DNA of 64,000 nt from Pedobacter ureilyticus (lineage in GTDB: Bacteria > Bacteroidota > Bacteroidia > Sphingobacteriales > Sphingobacteriaceae): contig NZ_SSHJ01000002.1 of the NCBI RefSeq assembly GCF_005925345.1, forward strand, positions 1 to 64,000. Reading direction: 5' to 3'. The translations under genes were made by a program, and so were the position numbers. How positions within the stretch are numbered: the stretch's first letter is position 1; every line of letters begins with the position of its first letter. Shown here piece after piece: positions 54,700-63,017 of this stretch. The notes beneath the pieces were generated by a model. The model was not told the DNA's origin. It made no database searches and worked only from the letters and a program-made list of their open reading frames with translations.

Positions 54700-54730
54700 C
54701 AAAGAAAAATAAATTCTAACACATTTCAAA
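54700..54730 (-). promoter_or_regulatory. Bacteroidota promoter of acpP
   Basis: On the minus strand TTTG (complement of 54727-54730) and TTTCTTTG (complement of 54700-54707) are separated by exactly 19 bp. This matches the TTTG-N19-TANNTTTG spacing with one mismatch in the -7 box. Confidence 0.55.
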
Positions 54731-54819
54731 TGTTTTTATTTCTCTATCAATTTTAATGCGTTTAAAACCTAAAGTAAAATTAGTTTTATAATTTCGTAAT
54801 CCTAATAAAAAAATACATT

Positions 54820-55239
54820 TTGAACAAAACTTATTTAAAACTATCGCTCGATCTGGATTTCGTACTTATTGCCATTACAGCTTCTTTAAAAGATTATGTT
54901 TTGTGCCACAAGATAAACACCAATCTTAATTTCGAGTTTTCTAAAATCGATGATCATGAGGTTTTTTTCAATACCGATGAGGCGCCTTTATCATTTTCTA
55001 AGTATTATTTTTTTATGGAAGAAGGCGAGCAAGAATATTTTTTGGTAAGCAATAGAAATAGCGAAGGTTTTTTAATTCCGGAGATGAATAAGGTAGATTT
55101 TTTCATGGTGATCCACCAATTTATAGACAAGGAAGATCTTAATTTTATTACCAGCAACCTCAACAAAATACCTGATATTCAGGTAGCTGCACAAATAGAT
55201 GTACGCAAGTTGAAGTCAAAAGAAAATTTGGTAATGTAA
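54820..55239 (+). CDS. IPExxxVDY family protein
   Basis: 139 residues beginning at a TTG start codon (NKTYLKLSLDLDFVLIAIT follows). The hallmark motif is LIPEMNKVDFFMVIH in the middle. The protein is predicted soluble and mixed alpha/beta. Its function is not established and it is largely confined to Bacteroidota. The TTG start is supported because no ATG lies upstream in frame before a stop. Confidence 0.85.
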   Translation: MNKTYLKLSLDLDFVLIAITASLKDYVLCHKINTNLNFEFSKIDDHEVFFNTDEAPLSFSKYYFFMEEGEQEYFLVSNRNSEGFLIPEMNKVDFFMVIHQFIDKEDLNFITSNLNKIPDIQVAAQIDVRKLKSKENLVM

Positions 55240-55246
55240 ATTTTAT

Positions 55247-55276
55247 ATTGTTAGTGTAGTAAATACACTATATTTG
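55247..55276 (+). promoter_or_regulatory. Candidate Bacteroidota promoter of pyk
   Basis: TTG at 55248-55250 and the perfect TANNTTTG box TATATTTG at 55269-55276 are separated by 18 bp. The ATG of pyk is 90 bp downstream. Confidence 0.5.
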
Positions 55277-55366
55277 AATATCAAATCAAACAGAAATAGT
55301 ATAATCATAGCTTAAACAGATTTGTAATTCGCAAATTGCTTAAGCGGTAATAACAAAATAATTTTA

Positions 55367-56797
55367 ATGAAACCTTTTCATTCAAGAACCAAAATCGTAG
55401 CCACTTTAGGCCCTGCATCGGCAAAGCCAGATGTTTTATACAGTATGTTTAACGCAGGCCTAGATGTTTGCAGGTTAAACTTCTCGCACGGCTCACAAGC
55501 AGACCACCAAGCGGTAATTGATACCATTAGGGATATCAACAAAAAACACAAATACAATGTTGGCATTTTAGCCGATTTACAAGGCCCTAAAATTAGGATA
55601 GGAATGGTTAAAGACGGTGGAATTAACCTAATTAACGGCAGCAAAACCATTATTACCACGCAAGAGTGCATTGGTAACGAAGAGCGTATCTACATTACTT
55701 ATGAGAACTTTCCTAAAGATGTTAAAGCAGGTGAAATTATTCTGTTGGACGACGGGAAATTACAAATGCGTGTGTTGGAAACAAACTATAAAGACGAAGT
55801 AGCTTGTGAAGTGGTACATGGTGGAATTTTAACTTCTAGAAAAGGGGTTAATTTACCAAACACCAAAGTTTCTATCCCGTCGTTAACGGTTGAGGACAGG
55901 AAAAACCTAGATTTTGTATTGGAAAGTGATGTAGAGTGGATTGGTCTTTCTTTTGTTCGTAATGCCGCAGATATTGTTGAACTGAAAGACATCATCAGAG
56001 AAAGAGGAAAAACAGCTAGAGTTGTTGCTAAAATTGAAAAACCTGAAGCAATTGCCAATATCGACGAAATTATTGCGGTAACAGATGCCGTAATGGTTGC
56101 TCGTGGAGATTTAGGGGTAGAAATGCCTATGGAAGAAGTTCCTTTGTTGCAAAAAATGATTGTAAACAAATGCAGAGCGGCTTCTAAACCTGTAATTATT
56201 GCTACGCAAATGCTGGAAAGCATGATCACTACACCTCGCCCAACTCGTGCAGAGGTTAACGACGTGGCTAACTCTGTACTTGATGGCGCCGATGCGGTAA
56301 TGTTGAGTGGCGAAACTTCTGTAGGAGAATTTCCTTTAATTGTGATCGAAACGATGCAGAAAATCATCAATAACATTGAGGAAAACAACTACCCGTTCCA
56401 CTCAGAAAAATATTTGAAACCAAAATCTGATAGTTTCTTAGGCGATGCTGTTTGCGATTCTGCTTGTTTCTTGGCCAAACAGACAGATTCTGTAGGTATT
56501 GTAACCATGACCTCAAGCGGATATACCGCATTTGAAGTGGCTAGTCATCGTCCATTTGCACCAATATTTACCTTTACCAGTAACGAGAGCTTATTAAATA
56601 CGTTGAGCTTAGTTTGGGGTGTTAGAGGTTTCTTTTACGATAAATTTGAAAGTACAGACAGAACAATAGAAGAAGTTAACGAATTATTGAAAAAGAAAAA
56701 ATTGGTTAAAAAAGGTGACGTGGTAATTAACACCGCTGCTGTTCCGCTAGAAAAAAGAAGCAGAACCAATACAGTTAAGGTTACTGTAATAGAGTAA
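55367..56797 (+). CDS. pyk: Pyruvate kinase
   Basis: 476 residues. The N-terminal TKIVATLGPAS, the substrate site VEWIGLSFVRNAADI, the catalytic Lys region RVVAKIEKPEAI, and ARGDLGVEMPMEEVP with ATQMLESMI are all in place. It converts phosphoenolpyruvate and ADP to pyruvate and ATP in glycolysis. Terminator follows. Confidence 0.96.
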   Translation: MKPFHSRTKIVATLGPASAKPDVLYSMFNAGLDVCRLNFSHGSQADHQAVIDTIRDINKKHKYNVGILADLQGPKIRIGMVKDGGINLINGSKTIITTQECIGNEERIYITYENFPKDVKAGEIILLDDGKLQMRVLETNYKDEVACEVVHGGILTSRKGVNLPNTKVSIPSLTVEDRKNLDFVLESDVEWIGLSFVRNAADIVELKDIIRERGKTARVVAKIEKPEAIANIDEIIAVTDAVMVARGDLGVEMPMEEVPLLQKMIVNKCRAASKPVIIATQMLESMITTPRPTRAEVNDVANSVLDGADAVMLSGETSVGEFPLIVIETMQKIINNIEENNYPFHSEKYLKPKSDSFLGDAVCDSACFLAKQTDSVGIVTMTSSGYTAFEVASHRPFAPIFTFTSNESLLNTLSLVWGVRGFFYDKFESTDRTIEEVNELLKKKKLVKKGDVVINTAAVPLEKRSRTNTVKVTVIE

Positions 56798-56816
56798 CTA
56801 TCTTTAAAATAATAAA

Positions 56817-56848
56817 CAAGCCTCGAATTATTCGGGGCTTTGTTGTAT
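56817..56848 (+). terminator. Intrinsic terminator of pyk
   Basis: AAGCCTCGAA and TTCGGGGCTT pair as a 10-bp stem (one G-T) with a TTA loop and a T-rich tail, 20 bp after the stop codon. Confidence 0.82.
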
Positions 56849-56936
56849 TATAGCTTTTGCAACAAATATTCAATGGCAGCTGATGAGAAAATAAAGCATC
56901 GATATCAGCTTTGATAATTAGTAAGGCTTTGATAGG

Positions 56937-57836
56937 CTACAACACATACTCCTCGTTAATTGGCATAACTGGTGGCGGGGTGTTTTCCTCTCCCAGCATC
57001 TGTAATAAATTAATCTCGATGGTTCTTGTGATTTGATTTAATGGGATACCTGCTACATTATTTTCAAATGGATCAACTAAGTTCATCCCGTTGATTTGTG
57101 TTGACACGAAAACGAAACCGATAATCCATCCCATAAAAATAGACCAAACGCCCATTTCCTGACTAATTACCAAGGTAAAAGAAACTACAAAAAGCCAAAT
57201 AAAAACCTTGGTTAGGTAACTATAGGTAGTAGGGAAAACGGTGTTTTTAATGCGCTCGCTCATTCCCATTTGATCGCTAAACCTTACTAGCATTTCGTTA
57301 ATTTGAATAAATTTAAAACCATCTACTTGGCCGCTTCGAGACAGTTTTTCTAAATCTTCTGATTGTTTCAACAAAATAGCATTGTGCAGATTGCTGTGTT
57401 TTTCGATCTCAATACGCTCCGCCTCATCGAGATATTTCACATAAATTAAATCTACTGTACCTCTCAAACTGGCTTTTAAAGCATAGAGAAAAGCAATGTG
57501 CCTGTAAATCATTCTTTGTACAATTGCATTGTTCTCATCGCTCTGCGGAACATAGCCAATTAAACTACGGGCAAACGAACGCGAATCGTTAACCAGGCCT
57601 CCCCAAACTTTTCTGGCTTCCCACCACCTATCGTAAGCTTGGTTATTGTTAAAACCTATAAAAAAGGCTATCGCTGTTCCTAGTACAGTGGGTATAATTG
57701 TTGGCACAGAAAAGTGATGCGCAATAAGGTATTCGCGAATAAAATAAGCGCCCATGCAAGACGCTATCATGATTAAATCTACGTGCCAAGTATTTCTTAC
57801 TATTCTACTTAGGCGAATGTTATTTACAAGAAGCAT
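56937..57836 (-). CDS. Bestrophin-family (UPF0187) membrane channel protein
   Basis: 299 residues with about four hydrophobic segments: near the N-terminus, TIIPTVLGTAIAFFIGF, YSYLTKVFIWLFVVSFTLVIS and GVWSIFMGWIIGFVFV. The conserved bestrophin block FIGFNNNQAYDRWWEARKVWGGLVNDSR is clear. Prokaryotic members form pentameric ion channels in the inner membrane. No operon partners. Confidence 0.9.
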   Translation of the reverse strand: MLLVNNIRLSRIVRNTWHVDLIMIASCMGAYFIREYLIAHHFSVPTIIPTVLGTAIAFFIGFNNNQAYDRWWEARKVWGGLVNDSRSFARSLIGYVPQSDENNAIVQRMIYRHIAFLYALKASLRGTVDLIYVKYLDEAERIEIEKHSNLHNAILLKQSEDLEKLSRSGQVDGFKFIQINEMLVRFSDQMGMSERIKNTVFPTTYSYLTKVFIWLFVVSFTLVISQEMGVWSIFMGWIIGFVFVSTQINGMNLVDPFENNVAGIPLNQITRTIEINLLQMLGEENTPPPVMPINEEYVL

Positions 57837-57903
57837 AGGTATTTCTCTGTTTGTTGGTTTGTAAACAACAAATTAGAAAAATAGTTAGATATTTTTAGAA
57901 ATA

Positions 57904-59091
57904 TTAAACTACTCGCACCAGCAAACCTTTTAAGTATTCTCCTTCGGGGAAAGAAAGACGAACAGGATGGTCTTCTGGCTGACAGAATTGATAGATTACC
58001 TGCACTTCTTTGCCTGCATCTAATGCTGCCCAAGCAATAATTTGTTTAAACGTATCGATATCTACCGCACCAGAGCAAGAAAAAGTGGCCAACAAGCCTC
58101 CGCTTTCTAACAACAATAAACCACGGCGGTTTAGGTCTTTATAAGCTCTGGCGGCTCTATCTAAAGCAGAGCGAGACGGCGCATATTTTGGAGGGTCTAA
58201 TACTACCACATCAAATTTTTTGCCTTCATCGTTAAACTGGCGTAGCTGTTTGTTTACATCGCTTTGTATGGCAATGTGTTTATTCTCATCAAATTTGTTG
58301 ATCGCTATATTCTGTTTTAATGTTTCTATGGCTAGTGCAGAGCTATCCACAGAAGTTACCTCGGCAGCTCCTTGTGCAAAAGCATTTAAACTGAAACCGC
58401 CACTATAACTAAAGCAATCTAAAACAGATTTACCTTTGGTATAAGAAGCCAACAGTTTACGGTTGTCTCTTTGGTCGCAGTAGAAACCAGATTTTTGCCC
58501 TTCGGCGATGTTGATATGGTACTTAATTCCGTTTTCTTTAACCTCGATGAATTCTGCGGGAGCTTCACCCCAAAGCAATCCGTTTTCGGCAGTAATACCT
58601 TCGTGAGTTCGTGCGGTTGCATCGCTTCTATCGAAAATCCCTTTGGGTTGTAAAAGCTCTACCAAAACAGCAATAATGATGTCTTTGGCTTTCTCAATTC
58701 CAGAGCTTAAAATCTGTACCGAAAGAAAATCGGCGTACTGATCTACTATTAAACCTGGTAAAAAATCAGCTTCGCTAAAGATTAAGCGGGCGGCAGTTGT
58801 ATCGTTATCTGCTAATAAATGTGCTCTACCAGCAATGGCAGTTTTAATTTTTTGCTCGTACCAAGCTTGGTCAACACCAATGTTCTCATCCCATTCTAAA
58901 AGCCTTACCGCCACACGAGATTGATCGTTGTAATATCCGTAAGCTAAAAAGTCATTGTTTGCATCCAGTAAACGAATAACATCGCCATTTTCTGGCTTTC
59001 CTTTTATTTTATCTAAAGCGCCAGAAAACACCCAAGGATGACGTTGATTTACTGCTTTATCTTTTCCTTTTTTCAGCTTAATTTCTACCAT
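57904..59091 (-). CDS. Class I SAM-dependent rRNA methyltransferase (RlmI-like) with N-terminal PUA domain
   Basis: 395 residues. The N-terminal PUA-like part opens KLKKGKDKAVNQRHPWVFSGALD. The methyltransferase core has NGIKYHINIAEGQKSGFYCDQRDNR, VLDCFSYSGGFSLNAFAQGA (SAM loop) and VVLDPPKYAPSR, the DPPK catalytic region. This is the RlmI/RlmK-like C5-cytosine methyltransferase layout of 23S rRNA enzymes. Substrate position is inferred from the family. Confidence 0.9.
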   Translation of the reverse strand: MVEIKLKKGKDKAVNQRHPWVFSGALDKIKGKPENGDVIRLLDANNDFLAYGYYNDQSRVAVRLLEWDENIGVDQAWYEQKIKTAIAGRAHLLADNDTTAARLIFSEADFLPGLIVDQYADFLSVQILSSGIEKAKDIIIAVLVELLQPKGIFDRSDATARTHEGITAENGLLWGEAPAEFIEVKENGIKYHINIAEGQKSGFYCDQRDNRKLLASYTKGKSVLDCFSYSGGFSLNAFAQGAAEVTSVDSSALAIETLKQNIAINKFDENKHIAIQSDVNKQLRQFNDEGKKFDVVVLDPPKYAPSRSALDRAARAYKDLNRRGLLLLESGGLLATFSCSGAVDIDTFKQIIAWAALDAGKEVQVIYQFCQPEDHPVRLSFPEGEYLKGLLVRVV

Positions 59092-59148
59092 GGGGCAAAG
59101 TTAGTCTTTTCAGTTCACAGTTTTCAGTTTACAATTGGCAGTTTTCGA

Positions 59149-59232
59149 ACCACAAAGACACAGAGGGCACCAAGAAATAAGAAAATGTAATTCAAAAAAA
59201 CCTTTGTGTACTTCGTGCCTTAGTGGTTTAAT
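59149..59232. repeat. Palindromic intergenic repeat
   Basis: aaccacaaagacac...gcaccaag and cttcgtgccttagtggtt form an imperfect inverted repeat in the divergent gap before csaA. It belongs to the class of ctttg/caaag-rich repeats also seen at 22885 and 62700. Confidence 0.5.
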
Positions 59233-59246
59233 TCTATTTTTACCAA

Positions 59247-59582
59247 ATGGAAGAAATCACATGGAACGATTTTGAAAAAGTAGAACTACGAGTAGGCACC
59301 ATTATCGACGCTTTTGAATATCCCGAAGCTCATAAACCCGCCTACAAAGTGAAGGTAGATTTTGGCGAACTGGGCATTAAAATGAGTAGTGCACAAATTA
59401 CCAAGCATTACACTTTAGAGGAGTTAGTTGGCCGACAAATTATTGGCGTAGTAAACTTCCCTAAAAAACAAATTGGTAAATTTATGAGCGAGTTTTTAGT
59501 AACTGGCTTTGCCGATGAAAATGGAGATATTGTGTTGAGCACCGTAGAACGAAAAGTACCGAATGGAAGTAAGTTAATTTAG
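59247..59582 (+). CDS. csaA: CsaA-like tRNA-binding protein
   Basis: 111 residues consisting of a single OB-fold tRNA-binding domain. WNDFEKVELRVGTIIDAFEYPEAHKPAYKVKVDFG is the EMAP-II-like signature, and SSAQITKHYTLEELVGRQIIGVVNFPKKQIG follows, as in CsaA. Small dimeric cytoplasmic protein with chaperone-like and tRNA-binding activity. Confidence 0.93.
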   Translation: MEEITWNDFEKVELRVGTIIDAFEYPEAHKPAYKVKVDFGELGIKMSSAQITKHYTLEELVGRQIIGVVNFPKKQIGKFMSEFLVTGFADENGDIVLSTVERKVPNGSKLI

Positions 59583-59661
59583 TCGGAAAAGTTTTTAGTC
59601 CGCAAGTCCGATGATAAACGCTAACAATTAAGCAATTTCAACAGTTAAACAATTAACCTTC

Positions 59662-60141
59662 ATGTCTTTCTATAATTTCGAAGAAAACGCCAATCCGCAG
59701 CAAGAAGACGAACATTACATGCGTTTGGCTTTAAACGAAGCCAAAAAAGCCTACGATGCGCAAGAAATCCCCATCGGTGCTGTGGTGGTTTGCAAAGGCA
59801 AAGTAATTGGACGTGGCTACAACCTTACCGAACAGCTGAACGATGTAACTGCGCATGCCGAAATGCAGGCTTTTACCGCAGCTGCACAAACTTTAGGTGG
59901 GAAGTATTTAAAAGACTGCACTTTGTACGTTACCATAGAGCCTTGCGTAATGTGTGCCGGCGCAAGCTATTGGACGCAAATTAGCAGGATAGTTTATGGA
60001 GCCAAAGAAGAAAAACGCGGCTTTACCAAAGTAGGGCAAAACCTTTTACATCCTAAAACGTTGTTAATTGGAGGCGTGCTGGCCGAAGAGTGCGGCAGCC
60101 TCATGTCGGCTTTTTTTATCAACAAACGCAAACAAAGTTGA
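59662..60141 (+). CDS. tadA: tRNA adenosine deaminase-like nucleoside deaminase
   Basis: 159 residues. The zinc site is HAEMQAF (His and catalytic Glu) and PCVMCAGA (two Cys), the TadA/CDA signature. It converts A34 to inosine in tRNA-Arg(ACG). The spacing and the IPIGAVVVCKGKVIGRGYN region also match TadA. It follows csaA by 79 bp. Confidence 0.92.
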   Translation: MSFYNFEENANPQQEDEHYMRLALNEAKKAYDAQEIPIGAVVVCKGKVIGRGYNLTEQLNDVTAHAEMQAFTAAAQTLGGKYLKDCTLYVTIEPCVMCAGASYWTQISRIVYGAKEEKRGFTKVGQNLLHPKTLLIGGVLAEECGSLMSAFFINKRKQS

Positions 60142-60147
60142 CAAACA

Positions 60148-60182
60148 TTTGAATAAAACTTAACGTATCTCTATTATATTTG
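60148..60182 (+). promoter_or_regulatory. Candidate promoter of superoxide dismutase
   Basis: TTTG at 60148-60151 and a perfect TATATTTG at 60175-60182 upstream of the ATG at 60222. The 23-bp spacer is longer than the usual 19, so the -33 choice is uncertain. Confidence 0.42.
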
Positions 60183-60221
60183 TAGAGATAACATTTTAAA
60201 TAACCCTTAATCATATACATT

Positions 60222-60830
60222 ATGGCATTTGAATTACCTGCGTTAGCATACGCAACAGACGCATTAGAACCACATATCGACAAAGCAACCATGGAAATTC
60301 ACCATGGCAAACACCACCAAGCTTATGTTACCAACTTAAACAAAGCTTTAGAAGGTAAACCAGAGGCTAACAATAGCATCGAAGATATCATTAAAAACAT
60401 TTCTAAATATCCAGCTGCAGTACGCAACAACGGCGGTGGCCACTACAACCACTCTTTATTCTGGACAGTTTTAGGCCCAAATAAAGGCGGCGAGCCAACT
60501 GGCGATTTAGCAAAAGCGATCAACGAAGTTTTCGGCTCTTTTGCAGACTTTAAAACTAAAATCCAAGATGCTGGAGCTACTCGTTTTGGTTCTGGTTGGG
60601 CTTGGCTTTCTGTAGGTGCAGATGGTAAATTATTTGTTTCTTCTACACCAAACCAAGATAATCCTCTAATGGATATTGCTGAGCAAAAAGGCACGCCAAT
60701 CTTCGGTATCGATGTTTGGGAGCATGCTTATTACTTGAAATATCAAAACAAACGCCCTGATTATTTAGCGGCAATTTGGAACGTAGTAAACTGGGATGCA
60801 GTTGCTGAGCGTTATAAAAAGGCTTTGTAA
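60222..60830 (+). CDS. sodA: Superoxide dismutase (Mn-type or cambialistic)
   Basis: 202 residues. The metal ligands His, His, Asp, His are in [22 protein letters not shown] and [12 protein letters not shown]. The GGGHxNHSLFW and GSGWAWLSV context is that of Mn-type enzymes, while Fe types have a Gln at a different site. Detoxifies superoxide in the cytoplasm. Whether it uses Mn or Fe in vivo is not decided by sequence. Followed by a strong terminator. Confidence 0.9.
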   Translation: MAFELPALAYATDALEPHIDKATMEIHHGKHHQAYVTNLNKALEGKPEANNSIEDIIKNISKYPAAVRNNGGGHYNHSLFWTVLGPNKGGEPTGDLAKAINEVFGSFADFKTKIQDAGATRFGSGWAWLSVGADGKLFVSSTPNQDNPLMDIAEQKGTPIFGIDVWEHAYYLKYQNKRPDYLAAIWNVVNWDAVAERYKKAL

Positions 60831-60863
60831 GAAGTATGAATAGCCTTTGAAAAGGCAAGTTAT

Positions 60864-60898
60864 AAAAGCGGGGCATCGATGAGATAGCCCCGCTTTTT
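60864..60898 (+). terminator. Intrinsic terminator of superoxide dismutase
   Basis: AAAAGCGGGGC (60864-60874) and GCCCCGCTTTT (60887-60897) form an 11-bp stem followed by T-rich sequence. Confidence 0.85.
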
Positions 60899-60993
60899 AT
60901 GATGATCAGTTTGTCCCGTCCTAAAATAGGTTGACACAAAATGTGTTAACTAATGAATAAAGAGGAAATTATGACATCTCTAACTTAGAGGCG

Positions 60994-62229
60994 CTAATCT
61001 TCATCTGTACCCGGAGCAGCTCCAGCACCGGTATATGCACCTTTTCTAATTACTGGCATCTTTAAATGTTTGTAAAGATCATCCAACTGCATTAAACTGC
61101 CATTAGTAAGGTTTCCTAGAAAAACTACCACAATATCTTTCTCTAGATCTCTTACGTAAATATGGCGAAAACCATGCCACCAGCCGGTATGGTAGGCTAC
61201 CCTAACTTTACCCTTATCTTCAAACAAACGCCAGCCATAGCCATAGTTAAAATGCCCTTTAATTGGCTTATTACGTCCCACGTATGCAGAATCTAAAGTT
61301 GAGTTTTTAAGTAACCGCTCATTGCGCAGGTATTTATCAAACAGCACCAAATCGTGGATGGTGCTGTAAATTCCTTTATCGCCAACAGGGCCATCTAAAA
61401 AATTCTGCACTACCGAATACTTAAAATTGTTTCGGTCGTGCCCTACCACATCTACCGGAATTTTTTCGTACTCGGCTTTTGAGTAAACGTGGGTATGTTT
61501 CATACCGGCAGGCTTAAACACGTGCTCCATCATATATTGCGAGTAACGCATTCCTGTTACTTTTTCAATAATGGCCGCCAATACCATGTAATTAGAGTTG
61601 TTGTAATGAAAAACTTTATCTGGCTTAGTGTACGGATTTGGTTTTTTATCCGCAATCACCTGCATCACCTCTTGGTTGGTCACCCCTTTTTTCATGTTAC
61701 GTTTTTCTTTTCTCCAAATGTCATCGATAAAGTAAACGTAGTTCATCATTCCGCTGCGGTGTGGCAACAACAACCTCACAGTAATGCCATCATAAGGAAA
61801 ATTAGGGTAGAATTTTTTGACGTTATCATCTAAACTCAGTTTACCAGCTTCAACCAATTGCATAATTGCAGTGCCCGTAAAAGTTTTGCTGATCGAGGCC
61901 AGTTCAAACTCAGAATTGATTTTTAAGCTATCCCGATGCAGGTAATCTGCCCAACCTTTAGCTCCTTGATATAATATTCTTCCCTTTTTCGCCACCAACA
62001 CGTTACCATTAAAACGGTATTTTCGGTGCAGGTTGTTGATAAAATCGGCAATCCACTTGTCTTCTTTTTTAGGATCGTAAACCAACAACACGCTATCCGC
62101 CTTATCATCTTCTGGTTTTCTTACTTTCTTGTCTTCTGCTACTTTCTTTTCTTTTTCTTCCTTACTGGTGCAAGCATTTAACGTAAATATGGATAAGGTT
62201 ATAGCGGCTAGCAGTATTTTAAACTTCAT
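60994..62229 (-). CDS. Beta-lactamase-fold serine hydrolase lipoprotein
   Basis: 411 residues. A lipoprotein signal (ITLSIFTLNACTSKE) has the lipobox cysteine at about residue 20. The class C beta-lactamase/DD-peptidase motifs are SxxK in LASISKTFTG, YxN in FHYNNSNYMV, and HTG in AYHTGWWHG. Such proteins hydrolyse esters or peptides in the envelope; the substrate is unknown. Monocistronic. Confidence 0.88.
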   Translation of the reverse strand: MKFKILLAAITLSIFTLNACTSKEEKEKKVAEDKKVRKPEDDKADSVLLVYDPKKEDKWIADFINNLHRKYRFNGNVLVAKKGRILYQGAKGWADYLHRDSLKINSEFELASISKTFTGTAIMQLVEAGKLSLDDNVKKFYPNFPYDGITVRLLLPHRSGMMNYVYFIDDIWRKEKRNMKKGVTNQEVMQVIADKKPNPYTKPDKVFHYNNSNYMVLAAIIEKVTGMRYSQYMMEHVFKPAGMKHTHVYSKAEYEKIPVDVVGHDRNNFKYSVVQNFLDGPVGDKGIYSTIHDLVLFDKYLRNERLLKNSTLDSAYVGRNKPIKGHFNYGYGWRLFEDKGKVRVAYHTGWWHGFRHIYVRDLEKDIVVVFLGNLTNGSLMQLDDLYKHLKMPVIRKGAYTGAGAAPGTDED

Positions 62230-62439
62230 TGGTGTGTGTAACGTGTTTATAAAAGCTGGAAAATTACATAATCTAGAAAAGATAACGGTAAAAGAGTTTT
62301 AAACATTGCAGTGTTGGAAAGATCTCACTGTATTTTTATTACCTCATTTTTTGAAAAGCAAGGTCAGAAATAAAAAAAGGGTTTCCATAGAATACGGGTT
62401 GGGAATTGAAAGTCTGCGCTAACTAATCTTAAAAACCGC

Positions 62440-62601
62440 CTAAGGCTGCTGCAAAGCTAATTTAACAGCCTCTTTATTGGGCTTAGATACTGGAATTTTT
62501 TCGCCAGAAGTTAGCAGTAAAATTCCACCATCTTCTTTGAGCCAGCTTTTAACAAATGCTGGATTTACCAAATGACTTTGATGAGTTCTGATAATTTTCA
62601 T
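62440..62601 (-). pseudogene. Remnant of a LytTR-domain response regulator (C-terminal fragment)
   Basis: A 53-codon open stretch on the minus strand reads KIIRTHQSHLVNPAFVKSW followed by GGILLLTSGEKIPVSK, the final part of a LytTR DNA-binding domain, and ends in TAG. The upstream receiver and the first half of the LytTR domain are missing. The ATG at 62601 is probably only an internal methionine. Judged a truncated relic. Confidence 0.7.
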
Positions 62602-62694
62602 CAAAACTGTGGCGATTTAAGTAAAACTAAAACCATAAAACAGGAAAGGCGGGGTTTGAAATAGTAACGATGCGGTTTTGGGCAGGATATGGAA

Positions 62695-62885
62695 TTTCAA
62701 GTCTTCGCGTTCTTTGCGTGACTCTAAAAACCTTTGCGTTAAAAAAATAACCGCAAAGAAAAGCGAAAAAATCGCAAAGACCAATTGCACGTTAACTTTG
62801 ACAAACCTCTATCCCGCCTGCTAGAGGTTTGTCAAAACTCATTGTAGTACAGGCCTTAGTTAGTTAAACCCGATGGAAGTGGTTA
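62695..62885. repeat. Composite intergenic repeat (copy B)
   Basis: A ctttgcg/cgcaaag block (about 62700-62780) comes first. It is followed by a perfect 15-bp inverted repeat 62797-62811/62822-62836 with loop tcccgcctgc, then a tail with taaacccgatggaagtgg. Block order and sequence match 22870-23098. The gap 62230-63017 otherwise contains only the LytTR remnant and the fumC upstream region. Confidence 0.72.
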
Positions 62886-62985
62886 TACTTTTTTGTTTTT
62901 TACACCAACCGAAGCACCACATCCAATGTTTTTCTACTATTTATGTAACGTTTCTAAATAAATTTCCTTTAAGAGGCAAAAAGGT

Positions 62986-62993
62986 TAAATTTG
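62986..62993 (+). promoter_or_regulatory. Candidate -7 element of fumC
   Basis: TAAATTTG matches TANNTTTG and lies 24 bp before the fumC ATG. No good -33 box is seen. Confidence 0.3.
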
Positions 62994-63017
62994 GGCAAAA
63001 ATAATTTTTCAATTACC

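Noticed and set aside
55786..56388. 200-aa antisense ORF inside pyk
   Set aside because: Mirror frame of a strongly conserved gene; Ser/Ile-rich product without family resemblance.
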